This document shows positions 42,604 to 51,248 of a stretch of DNA of 64,000 bases, in pieces (the stretch's first letter is position 1; each line of letters opens with the position of its first letter). The notes under the pieces were generated by a model. It worked only from the letters and a program-made list of their open reading frames with translations. It made no database searches and was not told the DNA's origin. The stretch covers positions 2,914,001 to 2,978,000 of the forward strand of contig NZ_CP043494.1 of the NCBI RefSeq assembly GCF_044360475.1, given 5' to 3'. Origin of the DNA: Archangium minus. Its GTDB lineage: Bacteria; Myxococcota; Myxococcia; Myxococcales; Myxococcaceae. Position numbers and translations under genes: made by a program.

Positions 42604-45252
42604 CTATGCCTCAGCGAACCGGATGTCCCAACCCCCCTCGGGGTCGAGCGAGATGCTCAGCTGCTTGGGGACCGAGCCAGCGGCCAGGCGCTCCAGCAGC
42701 TCACGAGAGACGGCGGGCATCAGCGAGCCCTGGAGGATGTGCTCCACGTTGCGCGCGCCCGTTTCGGCCTCAGTGCAGCGCTGGGCCAGCTCGTCGAGCA
42801 GCTCGGGGGCGAGCGTCGTCTCCACACCGTGGACGGAGCGCAGGCGCCCCACGAGCTTGCCGAGCTTCATCGCGACAATCTCCCGCATGATGTCGGGGCC
42901 CACGGGGGCGTAGGGGACGATGGTCATGCGCGCGAGCAGCGCCGGCTTGAAGTGCTTGCTGAGGCTGGGGCGCACCTTGGCGATCATCTCCTCGGCGGTG
43001 GGCGTGGCGCCCGACTCGTGCATCTTCATGAGGATGTCCGAGCCCAGGTTGCTGGTGAGGATGACGACGGTGTTGCGGAAGTCGACGGCGCGACCCTCGC
43101 TGTCGTTGAGCACGCCCTTGTCGAACACCTGGTAGAAGAGGTTCATCACCTCCAGGTCGGCCTTCTCACACTCGTCGAGCAGCACGACGGAGTAGGGGCG
43201 CTGGCGCACGGCCTCCGTGAGCAGACCGCCCTCGCCGTAGCCCACGTAGCCGGGCGGCGAGCCGATGAGGCGGCTGACGGTGTGCTTCTCCTGGAACTCG
43301 CTCATGTTGAACGTGGTCATGAAGCGCTCGCCGCCGTAGAGGACGTCGGCCAGCGCCAGCGCCGTCTCCGTCTTGCCCACGCCGCTGGGGCCCACGAAGA
43401 GCAGCACGCCGATGGGGGTCTCCGGGTTGCGGATGCCCGCCTGGGCGATGCGGATGATCTCCGCCACCTTGCGCAGGGCCGGCTCCTGGCCGCGCACGCG
43501 CTCGGTGAGTCGCGACTCCAGGCCCAGCACCGCCGTGAGCAGGTCGCTGCGCATCTTGCCCACGGGGATGCCCGTCCAGCTGGCCACCACGCGCGCCACG
43601 ATGTCCGCGTCCACCTCCGCGTGCACCAGCGGCTCCTCGCCACGCACCTGGGCCAGCTTCGCCGAGGCCTCGTCCACCACGGCCTTCAGGGGCGCCTTGT
43701 CCGCGTCCGCCGGGGCGGAGAGCAGCGCCTTGCGCGCATCCATCAGCGCGCTCACCGCGGTGCGCTCCGTCTCCCACCGGGCTCGCAGGGAGGCCAGGTT
43801 GTCGTTCACGGCAGCGAGCTTCTGCTCCACTGCCTCCACCGTCGCGGCATCCACGGGGTGGCCCTCGGCGATGTCTCGCTTGCGCGCGTCGCGCTCACGC
43901 TCCAGGGCCGAGATTTCCTGCTCGAGCGCCACCATCTCGTCGGGTTTGGTGGACAGCTCGATCTTCACGCGCGCGGCCGCGGTGTCGAGCAGGTCCACGG
44001 CCTTGTCCGGGAGCTGGCGGCCGGAGATGTACCGGCTGGACAGCCGCACCGCGGCGGAGACGGCCTCGTCGCGGATGGTGACACCGTGAGCGGCCTCGTA
44101 GGTGGGCCGCAGGCCGCGCAGCATCAACTCGGCCTCTTCGACGCCCGGCTCGTCCACCTTGACGGGCTGGAAGCGCCGCTCGAGCGCGGCGTCCTTCTCG
44201 AAGTACTTCTTGTATTCGCCCCAGGTGGTGGCGGCGATGGTGCGCAGCTCGCCACGCGCGAGCGCCGGCTTGAGCAGGTTGGCTCCGTCACTGCCACCCG
44301 TCGCGCCGCCGGCGCCGATGAGCGTATGGGCCTCGTCGATGAAGAGGATGATGGGCGTGGGCGACGCCTTCACCTCGTTGATGACAGACTTGAGGCGGTT
44401 CTCGAACTCACCGCGCACGCCCGCGCCGGCCTGCAGCAGGCCGAGGTCGAGCCCCATCAGCTCCACATTCTTCAGCGCGTCGGGCACCTCGCCCTTCACG
44501 ATGGCCCAGGCCAGCCCCTCGACGAGCGCCGTCTTGCCCACGCCCGGCTCACCCACGAGGATGGGGTTGTTCTTCCGGCGCCGCGAGAGGATGTCCACCA
44601 TCTGGCGGATCTCCCGGTGGCGCCCGAAGATGGGGTCAATCTTCCCCTCGCGCACCCGGCCGGTGAAGGACGTGGCGAAGCGCTGGAGCGCCTCTCCGCC
44701 GGCCGCGCCACGAGCGGATGCCGCGGGCGTAGCGCCTCCCGCGACGGGCTCGGGGCCCATCTCCACATTCTCCGGCGAGGGTCGCAGCACCACGTCCAGC
44801 GAGGCCATCAGCTCGTCACGGGAGATGCTGTCCAGCTCGGGGAAGAGCTCGGCGGTGTAGCGGCTGCGTCGGGTGACGAACTGGGCGAAGAGCGCTCCGG
44901 AGCGCAGGCGCGTCGCGCCCTGCTCCACGGAGGCCATCAGCCAGGCGTCCTCGAACCACTGGAAGAGCGTCTCGGAGAAGACGGGCCGGCCGGCGTTGCC
45001 AGCGCGCAGTCCTTGGATGGCGCGCTCCATGCTGGCGGCCAGACGGAGGCGATCCACCTGGAAGTGCTGCAGCAGGCGGGCGACGTCCGAGTCCTCAGGC
45101 TCGAGCATCTGCGCGAGCATGTGCTCGGGCACGATTTCATAGAAGCGCCCGTTGCTGGCACGCGCGACCGCGGCCTCCAGGGTGCGGGTGGCCGTGGGCG
45201 TGAGGCGGCGGACGAGGGCTTTCGGTTCGACTCGGATGGCGGAACCCTCCAA
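42604..45252 (-). CDS. tssH: T6SS ATPase TssH (ClpV)
   Basis: An 882-residue AAA+ disaggregase that recycles contracted TssBC sheath. The N-terminal Clp-N-like domain (about 1-150) is followed by the first AAA module with GEPGVGKTALVEG (Walker A) and LFIDEAHTLIGAGG (Walker B), a middle coiled-coil region (residues 440-530), and the second AAA module with VGPSGVGKTETALAL, GSPPGYVGYGEGG and VVLLDECEKADLEV. The ClpB-D2-small domain closes the protein. The hairpin between tssG and this gene may tune its expression relative to the baseplate genes. Confidence 0.95.
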   Translation of the reverse strand: MEGSAIRVEPKALVRRLTPTATRTLEAAVARASNGRFYEIVPEHMLAQMLEPEDSDVARLLQHFQVDRLRLAASMERAIQGLRAGNAGRPVFSETLFQWFEDAWLMASVEQGATRLRSGALFAQFVTRRSRYTAELFPELDSISRDELMASLDVVLRPSPENVEMGPEPVAGGATPAASARGAAGGEALQRFATSFTGRVREGKIDPIFGRHREIRQMVDILSRRRKNNPILVGEPGVGKTALVEGLAWAIVKGEVPDALKNVELMGLDLGLLQAGAGVRGEFENRLKSVINEVKASPTPIILFIDEAHTLIGAGGATGGSDGANLLKPALARGELRTIAATTWGEYKKYFEKDAALERRFQPVKVDEPGVEEAELMLRGLRPTYEAAHGVTIRDEAVSAAVRLSSRYISGRQLPDKAVDLLDTAAARVKIELSTKPDEMVALEQEISALERERDARKRDIAEGHPVDAATVEAVEQKLAAVNDNLASLRARWETERTAVSALMDARKALLSAPADADKAPLKAVVDEASAKLAQVRGEEPLVHAEVDADIVARVVASWTGIPVGKMRSDLLTAVLGLESRLTERVRGQEPALRKVAEIIRIAQAGIRNPETPIGVLLFVGPSGVGKTETALALADVLYGGERFMTTFNMSEFQEKHTVSRLIGSPPGYVGYGEGGLLTEAVRQRPYSVVLLDECEKADLEVMNLFYQVFDKGVLNDSEGRAVDFRNTVVILTSNLGSDILMKMHESGATPTAEEMIAKVRPSLSKHFKPALLARMTIVPYAPVGPDIMREIVAMKLGKLVGRLRSVHGVETTLAPELLDELAQRCTEAETGARNVEHILQGSLMPAVSRELLERLAAGSVPKQLSISLDPEGGWDIRFAEA

Positions 45253-45274
45253 CAGGGGACGGCAGAAGATTTAT

Positions 45275-45312
45275 CCGGGAGCGCCAGCGCCGTCGGTTGC
45301 CAGCGCTCCCGG
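45275..45312 (-). terminator. Hairpin between tssG and tssH
   Basis: CCGGGAGCGC (45275-45284) and GCGCTCCCGG (45303-45312) form a perfect ten-base stem with an 18-base loop in the 69-base tssG-tssH gap. On the transcribed strand it is followed by ATAAATCTTCT, an AU-rich run. A partial terminator or mRNA processing site inside the operon is inferred. Confidence 0.5.
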
Positions 45313-45321
45313 GGTCGCGCT

Positions 45322-46362
45322 TCACACGACCGGAATGCTGAGGCGTATCTGCTTTCCCTTACCCAACCAGGTATCCCGCCCCAGCTGTGCCGACTGCGTG
45401 CTCGAGAGGTTGAACGTCTGGGTGACGCCTTCCGTCAACCCCAGCTCGAACTCGTACTCCAGAGGATCCTTCAGGAAGAGCCGCACCACCTCGCGCGCCA
45501 TCACCAGCAGATCTCCCCCCGGGAGCATCCGCCGGTACACGGTGGTGGGCACGGGCTCGATGTGGATTTTAATCTTCCCCATCCGGTCGAACGCCTTGCC
45601 TCCCAGCACGGTATTCTTCCCGAGGATGTGGTTGTTGCGGCCGAGCTGCAGCCGGGCATCGATGTCCACCCAGCGGCCCACGAACTGCTCCACCCGGACC
45701 CGCGCGCCCTGCAACTCATCACCGAGCACGTCCTCCAGGGCGGCTTCCAGCTTATCGGCGGTGCGCGCGCGCGAGTTCAACAAGGGGACGATGCGCAGCA
45801 GCCGCCGCGTGGGCAGCTTGCTCGTACCGTTGCCCTCGTACGTGTCGAAGCCGGCGACTGCCAGCAGCCGGCGGGACCACTGGTCGGTGTTCCCGGAGTT
45901 GGACTCGCTGGTGACGCGGTACTTGGACTCGATGCGGTAGAGCAGCGACAGCAGCCGGTGATGGAAGAGGTCGAGGAACTCCCGGCGGACGGCATGGTCC
46001 GGGTCTTCCTGGGCGATCTCCTCCGCGATGTACATCGGCAGCGGGCTCACCGAGCCGGTAAGCCCGAGGAAGTGGGTGACGACCTCGAAGAGGGGACGCC
46101 GCGTGTACGGCTCCTCCGCGCGCACCGGCACTCGGCGCAGCTTCACCTCGCTGATGTCTCCCGAGGAGAAGCCCAGCGAGGGGTCGTGCCGAAAGCGGAT
46201 CATCTCCTCGTTCACCGGGCCGACGCTGCCCACGCGCGCCGCCTCGGCCGTCAGCCGCTCGAGATAGGACACGAGCTGGAAGAAGCCCAGGTGGGGTGCC
46301 ATCCCGGCCAGTTGGCGGGCGGCGTCTACAAGAGCTTCAGGAAACCGTTCCTCGGGAGCCAT
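45322..46362 (-). CDS. tssG: T6SS baseplate protein TssG
   Basis: A 346-residue baseplate wedge component (VasB/ImpH family) that binds TssF. Conserved parts are LGFFQLVSYLERLT near the start, VRFR-type segments (MIRFRHDPSLGFSSGDISEV), FEVVTHFLGLTGSVSPLPMYIAEEI and FLDLFHHRLLSLLYR. The 5' end overlaps tssF by 37 bases, so the two are translationally coupled, matching their complex. A shorter start at 46302 (MAPHLGFFQ) is possible. Confidence 0.93.
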   Translation of the reverse strand: MAPEERFPEALVDAARQLAGMAPHLGFFQLVSYLERLTAEAARVGSVGPVNEEMIRFRHDPSLGFSSGDISEVKLRRVPVRAEEPYTRRPLFEVVTHFLGLTGSVSPLPMYIAEEIAQEDPDHAVRREFLDLFHHRLLSLLYRIESKYRVTSESNSGNTDQWSRRLLAVAGFDTYEGNGTSKLPTRRLLRIVPLLNSRARTADKLEAALEDVLGDELQGARVRVEQFVGRWVDIDARLQLGRNNHILGKNTVLGGKAFDRMGKIKIHIEPVPTTVYRRMLPGGDLLVMAREVVRLFLKDPLEYEFELGLTEGVTQTFNLSSTQSAQLGRDTWLGKGKQIRLSIPVV

Positions 46363-48074
46363 GCGAACTCCGTCTGCGAGGGCTGGAGCCGGATGGCCAG
46401 CTCGTTGAAGGAGTTAAGGGTGACGTGGGAGGCCAGCAGCTCATCGAGGATGCATCCGAAGAGGAAGGCATCCCCCACACCCATGAAGTTCGTCTCGTCG
46501 AGGTCCACCATCGTCCGATTGCCGCGCACGGGGGAGCCCTCGAGGAAGCGCGTGAGGGCCTTCGTGTCCACGTTGCGGATGGCGTTGATACGCAGGCGGC
46601 TGGCGCGGGCGGCCAGGTTGTCCGCGAGCGCCTGGAAGTTGTACAGGTCCAACAGGCGCCGCAGCGCCGCCGCATCCGCGATGGAGTGCTGGTTGATGGC
46701 CAGGTGCGAGAGCAGCCGCCAGTGCAGCTCGGAGCCCAGCGGCGCGCGGGCCGGACGGCTCACCGGGGTGATGTTCTTGAACTTGGCGTTGGTGGGCGAG
46801 GCCGGGGTGGACTGGGTGATGTCCCCCACCTGCAGCCGCGCGGGCAGCGAGCGGTTGGTGCAGGTGAGATCGATGGACAGCACCTCCTCAGCCCCGAGCG
46901 TGGGCGCTACGTCGCGCGGCGTCTCCAGGGTGAGGTACGTGTCGATGCCGTCATCCACGGGCGAGTGGATGCGTCGCAGCCGGTAGAAGGCCTGCTCGGC
47001 GCCCTCGCCCTGGGTGTGCTCGAACTCGTGGAAGGGCCGGTAGGTACGGCGATCGCTGCGGCCGGCGGTGAGCCCCGTCACCGAGTCCACGGAGTACACC
47101 TCTGCGTGCTGGGGTTGCAGCTCCGAGGCGCGCACGAGGTGCTCGCTGCCCAGGGCATGGTGGAAGAGCGGATCCGCCGGAGCCCGGAAGAGGTTGATGA
47201 CAGGGGCGCAGTGCAGGCGGAACATCTCCCGGGTGATCCGCGCGTCCAGGGGTGGCGGGCGCTCCAGGTGGAAGGAGAGCTCAAAGCGCTCCTCGAGCGC
47301 GGATGCGGCCGTCTCCAGGCCGTGCACCTCGAAGAAGAGGAACTTCTCCGGCAGCGTGAAGTACTCCTGGAGCAGCCGGTAGCCGTCGAAAGCCCGGGGC
47401 CAGGGCAGCAGGCGGAAGTGCCTGTCGAAGCCCACGGGGCGGATGCAGCTGGGCTGGAGCACCACTTCGTTGCCGCTGGTGGAGCCGCGCACGCGCACCT
47501 GGCGGCAGTAGCGCAGCAGCCACAACAGGATGAGGGCGCTGGCGGACATCTCCCCGTGGATGAAGAGGCGCAGGCCGTGGGGCTTCTGCAGCTCCTCGCG
47601 TCCCTGCTCCGTCGTCTGGAAGAAGAGGCGCAGCACCGGCGAGGACACGGACGAGCGGTCCAGCACCGCGTCCTGCACGCTGAGCGGCAGCAGGTCCACG
47701 TCGTGGGTGGTGCGGAAGACGCAGCTGGTGCCGTCCAGCGGCGTCGAGGCCACCTCGGCACCCGCGGCGATGCGCGAGCGGCCACGCAGGGCGCGCATCT
47801 GCGGCGTGAACTCTACGATGGAGCACGCGGGCACCGGGCGCAGGTAGTGGGGCAGCAGCAGCTCCGTGAGCCCCTGCACCATCTCCGGGACGTCGTCGTC
47901 CACGCGCTCGCGGATGCGCGCGGTGAGGAAGGCGAAGCCCTCCAGCAGGCGCTCCACGTCCGGATCCGCGCCACGCTCAACCAGCAGGCCGGCGACGCTC
48001 GGGTTGGCCAGCCCGAAGGCCCGGCCCATCTCCCGGAGGTAGCTGAGCTCACTCAGGTAATACTTGCTGAACAT
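46326..48074 (-). CDS. tssF: T6SS baseplate protein TssF
   Basis: A 582-residue baseplate wedge protein (VasA/ImpG family). The start MFSKYYLSELSYLREMGRAFG is the standard TssF opening, followed by DPDVERLLEGFAFLTARIRERVDDDVPE, LLPHYLRPVPACSIVEF and many beta segments. Two TssF and one TssG form the wedge around the VgrG hub. It starts ten bases after tssE and overlaps tssG. Length is usual for the family. Confidence 0.95.
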   Translation of the reverse strand: MFSKYYLSELSYLREMGRAFGLANPSVAGLLVERGADPDVERLLEGFAFLTARIRERVDDDVPEMVQGLTELLLPHYLRPVPACSIVEFTPQMRALRGRSRIAAGAEVASTPLDGTSCVFRTTHDVDLLPLSVQDAVLDRSSVSSPVLRLFFQTTEQGREELQKPHGLRLFIHGEMSASALILLWLLRYCRQVRVRGSTSGNEVVLQPSCIRPVGFDRHFRLLPWPRAFDGYRLLQEYFTLPEKFLFFEVHGLETAASALEERFELSFHLERPPPLDARITREMFRLHCAPVINLFRAPADPLFHHALGSEHLVRASELQPQHAEVYSVDSVTGLTAGRSDRRTYRPFHEFEHTQGEGAEQAFYRLRRIHSPVDDGIDTYLTLETPRDVAPTLGAEEVLSIDLTCTNRSLPARLQVGDITQSTPASPTNAKFKNITPVSRPARAPLGSELHWRLLSHLAINQHSIADAAALRRLLDLYNFQALADNLAARASRLRINAIRNVDTKALTRFLEGSPVRGNRTMVDLDETNFMGVGDAFLFGCILDELLASHVTLNSFNELAIRLQPSQTEFAWLPRNGFLKLL

Positions 48075-48084
48075 CCTCGCCCTT

Positions 48085-48483
48085 TCACCAGAGGTCGACC
48101 CGCCCGCCGGGTTGCAACTCGGTATGGAAGCGGACGGTGCCGCGCGCGTCCTTGATGTTGAGCTGCGCGATGATGTCGAACCGCAGGGCGGTAGGGTCCT
48201 GCTCGTCGGGCACGTGCATGACGACGACGTTCTTCAGCCGCGGCTCGAACTCCTGGATGGCCGTGCGGATGGATTGCTGCATCCTCGGGATGGCCGCAGG
48301 GAACAGATGGATGATGTCGTTGAAGTCCATGATGCCGAAGGAAGGGGCGGCTGCGGCCTCTCCCTTACGGGTGTTGAGCAGGACCCGCAGGTGCTCGGCA
48401 ATGGAAGCCACCGCATTGCCTCGGGGCGCGAGCGCGCCGTGGCTGCTGGAGGCCAGACGTGTCAGGAGTCCTCGTTCGGCCAT
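48085..48483 (-). CDS. tssE: T6SS baseplate protein TssE (gp25-like)
   Basis: A 132-residue homologue of phage T4 gp25. The N terminus AERGLLTRLA, then SIAEHLRVLLNTRKGEAAAAPSFG, and the key EFEPRLKNVVV followed by a strand-rich end are the gp25 core that nucleates the sheath. Myxobacterial and other gp25 proteins have the EPR motif present here. It lies between hcp and tssF in the T6SS operon and is separated from hcp by a strong hairpin. Confidence 0.93.
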   Translation of the reverse strand: MAERGLLTRLASSSHGALAPRGNAVASIAEHLRVLLNTRKGEAAAAPSFGIMDFNDIIHLFPAAIPRMQQSIRTAIQEFEPRLKNVVVMHVPDEQDPTALRFDIIAQLNIKDARGTVRFHTELQPGGRVDLW

Positions 48484-48501
48484 GGCGTGCGGAGGCTGCT
48501 C

Positions 48502-48532
48502 CGGAGCGCCCGCGCTTCACGCGAGCGCTCCG
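48502..48532 (-). terminator. Hairpin between hcp and tssE
   Basis: CGGAGCGC (48502-48509) pairs with GCGCTCCG (48525-48532), and after a C/A mismatch the inner CGCG pairs with CGCG, leaving a CTTCA loop. It occupies the 62-base gap just after hcp. A partial terminator or 3'-end-stabilising structure that raises hcp message above that of downstream baseplate genes would fit. Confidence 0.55.
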
Positions 48533-48545
48533 AGAGCGGGACGGA

Positions 48546-49037
48546 CTAGCGCTGGGCATCCCAGGTGTCGGTGTGCGTCACGCCACCGTTGGTGATGGTC
48601 CAGTCGATGGTGTGGAACACGAACGTGACCTCCTCCATCGCCGGCAGGTTGGTGCTGGCCGGGATGAAGCTGTCGGGCACGTGCTGCTTGATGCTGTTGA
48701 TGCGGCCCTTCTTGATGGCGATCGTGTAGAACTGCTCGGTGGTGCCATCGCCCGTCGGGTTGGGGCGGAAGAACTTGAAGGTCGCGTCGATGACCTGGTT
48801 CTCACACAGCGCCTTCATGAGCAGCGGGGACGCCTTGTCGATGCGCTTGACGATGCGCATCGGGGGGTACTGACGGCGACCGGTCGCCAGGCCGGAACCG
48901 GACTCGCGCGCGGTGATGACCTCGTGCTCGAAGGACACGCACTCGATGGAGTCCTGGCGGCCCAGGCTCGTCTGGGTGCTCTCACCCTTGATGTCCGTGC
49001 CGTTCGCCTTCAGGTACAGGTGTACTGTCTCAGCCAT
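48546..49037 (-). CDS. hcp: T6SS tube protein Hcp (TssD)
   Basis: A 163-residue Hcp that forms the inner tube of stacked hexamers and is exported on firing. It begins ETVHLYLKANGTDIKGEST and contains EHEVITARESGSGLATGRRQYPP and EEVTFVFHTIDWTI near the end, all standard. No C-terminal extension, so it is not an effector fusion. It is the only hcp in the window. Hairpins flank it on both sides (49056-49097 upstream and 48502-48532 downstream), indicating that it could be produced at a different level from the rest of the operon. Confidence 0.95.
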   Translation of the reverse strand: MAETVHLYLKANGTDIKGESTQTSLGRQDSIECVSFEHEVITARESGSGLATGRRQYPPMRIVKRIDKASPLLMKALCENQVIDATFKFFRPNPTGDGTTEQFYTIAIKKGRINSIKQHVPDSFIPASTNLPAMEEVTFVFHTIDWTITNGGVTHTDTWDAQR

Positions 49038-49055
49038 AAAGCCACCTCGGTGTGT

Positions 49056-49097
49056 GCGCCGCGTACGGCGCGGAAGACCGGGCCCCTCAGGGCCCGG
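49056..49097 (-). promoter_or_regulatory. Two hairpins between tssC and hcp
   Basis: CCGGGCCC-CTCA-GGGCCCGG (49078-49097) is a perfect eight-base stem with a four-base loop, and GCGCCG-CGTA-CGGCGC (49056-49071) is a six-base stem beside it. Both lie in the 111-base gap before hcp, about 20 bases from its start codon. They may form an attenuator, an RNA processing site, or a stabilising 5' structure. Confidence 0.5.
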
Positions 49098-49148
49098 GGT
49101 TGATGGAGCCCGCGTTCAGCGGAACCACGGGTCACGGGTGCGACGGGC

Positions 49149-50633
49149 TCACTCCTTGTCCAGCTTGCCCACCAACGACAGGGTGAAGGACGCGCCCATG
49201 TACTTGAAGTGCGGACGCACCTGCAGGCTGCAACGATACCAGCCAGGCTGACCCTCCACATCCTCAACTGTCACGCGGGCGGCGCGCAGCGGGCGCCGCG
49301 AGCGAACGGCGGGCGCCGGGTCGTCCATGTCGGCGATGTACTGGCTCATCCACTGGTTGAGCTCGCGCTCCAGGTCCGAGCGCTCCTTCCAGCTGCCAAT
49401 CTGCTCGCGCTGGAGCACCTTCACGTAGTGCGCCAGCCGCGTCATGATGAACATGTAGGGCAGCTGCGTACCGAGGCGGTAGTTGGTCTCCGCCGCCTTG
49501 CCCTCCGGCGTGCTGCCGAAGAACTTGGCCTTCTGCGCCGAGTTGGCCGAGAAGAAGGCCGCGTTGTCCGCGTCCTTGCGGAACACCAGGCCGATGAAGC
49601 CCTCCTCGCTCAGCTCGTACTCGCGACGCTCGGTGAGCATCACCTCGGTGGGGACCTTGGTCTGGATCTCCCCCATGGCCTCGTACTGGTGCAGCGGCAG
49701 CATCTCCACCGCGCCACCGGACTGCGGGCCGATGATGTTCGGGCTCCAGCGGAACTTGGCGAACGAGTCCGCCACGCGGGTGGCGAACGCCGTGGAGGCG
49801 TGGCCCCACAGGTAGCGGTCGTGGTGGCCGACGACGTCCTCGTTGAAGTTGAAGGCCTTCACGGGGATGGTCTTCTCACCGTAGGGCAGGCGCAGCAGGA
49901 AGCGCGGCATGCACAGGCCCACGTAGCGCGCGTCCTCGCTCTCGCGGAACGAGTGCCACCGGGCGTACTGCGGGCCCTCGAAGAGCGACTTGAGGTCCTT
50001 GAGGTTCGGCAGGTTGAGGAAGTTCTGCTCGCCGAACATCTCCGGGCTGGCGTTGGCGATGAAGGGCGCGTGCGCCATGGCCGCCACGGACGCGCACTTG
50101 CGCAGCAGGTCGATGTCCTGCGGGCCCGGGCCGAAGTCGTAGTTGCCCAGCAGCAGGCCGTAGGGCTTGCCACCGAACACGCCGTACTCGTTGGAGTACA
50201 CCAGCCGGTACAGGCCGCTCTTCACCACCTCGGGGGAGTCCTCGAAGTCCTTGAGCAGGTCCTCCTTGGAGACGTTGAGCATCTCCACGCGGATGTTCTC
50301 GCGGAAGTCCACCCGGTCCACGAGGAACTTCAGCGAGCGCCACGAGGACTCCAGCTTCTGGACCTCCTGGTGGTGCATGATCTCGTTGACCTGGGCCGTC
50401 AGGCGCCGGTCGATCTCCGCGATCATCGCGTCGACGAGGGCCTTGTCCACGCGCTCCTCGGAGCGGTTGGGCGCCAACATCTCCGTGATGAAGGCCTCCA
50501 CGCCCCGGCGGGCGACGTCATAGCCCTCGTCCTTGGGCTTGATCTTCGCCTCGGAGAGGATCTCGTCGAGCAGGGAGGGCGAAACGGCCGCCGCGGCGCC
50601 CGCGGAATTCTGGGTCTGGGTCTGGGTGCTCAT
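49149..50633 (-). CDS. tssC: T6SS sheath protein TssC
   Basis: A 494-residue large sheath subunit (VipB/ImpC). The core pattern is readable: VQKLESSWRSLKFLVDRVDF, YRLVYSNEYGVFGGKPYGLLLGNYDFGPG, MAHAPFIANASPEMFGE, CMPRFLLRLPYGEKT, LWGHASTAFATRVADSF and VEDVEGQPGWYRCSLQVRPHFKYMGA near the end. With TssB it forms the contractile sheath around Hcp. The gene follows tssB by 22 bases. Confidence 0.96.
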   Translation of the reverse strand: MSTQTQTQNSAGAAAAVSPSLLDEILSEAKIKPKDEGYDVARRGVEAFITEMLAPNRSEERVDKALVDAMIAEIDRRLTAQVNEIMHHQEVQKLESSWRSLKFLVDRVDFRENIRVEMLNVSKEDLLKDFEDSPEVVKSGLYRLVYSNEYGVFGGKPYGLLLGNYDFGPGPQDIDLLRKCASVAAMAHAPFIANASPEMFGEQNFLNLPNLKDLKSLFEGPQYARWHSFRESEDARYVGLCMPRFLLRLPYGEKTIPVKAFNFNEDVVGHHDRYLWGHASTAFATRVADSFAKFRWSPNIIGPQSGGAVEMLPLHQYEAMGEIQTKVPTEVMLTERREYELSEEGFIGLVFRKDADNAAFFSANSAQKAKFFGSTPEGKAAETNYRLGTQLPYMFIMTRLAHYVKVLQREQIGSWKERSDLERELNQWMSQYIADMDDPAPAVRSRRPLRAARVTVEDVEGQPGWYRCSLQVRPHFKYMGASFTLSLVGKLDKE

Positions 50634-50655
50634 GGGTCACGCTCTCGCTGCTGGA

Positions 50656-51165
50656 CTACTTCTTGGAATCACCGTTGCCATCGGCCTTGAGGCCGAGCTC
50701 GTCGATGAGGCGCTTGCGACCCTCGTCGTCGGCGAGCATGGCCTGGAGCTTCTTGCGGAAGGCGGGGACGTTGCCCAGGGGCCCCTTGAGCGCGTGGAGC
50801 GCGCTGCGCAGCTCCAGCAGCTTCCGGAGCTCGGGCACCTGGTTGACAATGCTCTCAGGGGCGAAGTCCGCCAGGCTCTTGAACTGCAGAGACACCGGCA
50901 GGTTGGCGTTGTCCTCGTTGGACAGCTTGTCCGCGACGGAGATGTCCACCTTGAGGTTCTGCTGCGCCATCACCTCGGTGAAGTTCATCTTGTCGACGTT
51001 GATGGGAGCGCGGTCCTCCAACGGGCGGTCATCCTGCCGGCCGGTGAAGTCACCCATCATCAGCATCTTGAGGGGCAGCTCGACCTGCTCCTGCATGTTA
51101 CCCGTGGCGGGCTTGTAGACGATGTTGACGCGCTCGGTTGGGGCGACGGAACTCTCTTTGCTCAT
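50656..51165 (-). CDS. tssB: T6SS sheath protein TssB
   Basis: A 169-residue small sheath subunit (VipA/ImpB). It has VNIVYKPATGNMQEQVELPLKMLMMGDFTGRQDD, DKMNFTEVMAQQNLKVDI and LKSLADFAPESIV, the family hallmarks, then a helical C terminus with the ClpV- and TssC-contacting helices. It immediately precedes tssC. Confidence 0.95.
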   Translation of the reverse strand: MSKESSVAPTERVNIVYKPATGNMQEQVELPLKMLMMGDFTGRQDDRPLEDRAPINVDKMNFTEVMAQQNLKVDISVADKLSNEDNANLPVSLQFKSLADFAPESIVNQVPELRKLLELRSALHALKGPLGNVPAFRKKLQAMLADDEGRKRLIDELGLKADGNGDSKK

Positions 51166-51248
51166 CTGCTGCTATCTCCTCTTGAGTGAGGTGGGTGGTG
51201 CGTGGGCTCGTCGCTAGTTGAAGCTTGTCCGAGGATGCTGCCCGAGGG

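Noticed and set aside
41542..46986. A plus-strand open frame of over 1800 codons across clpV, tssG and tssF
   Set aside because: It is antisense to three conserved T6SS genes. The translation is of low complexity, rich in Arg, His, Leu and Gly, as expected opposite GC-rich genes with G/C third positions.
46296..48155. Long plus-strand frame opposite tssF
   Set aside because: Antisense shadow of tssF with no recognisable domain.
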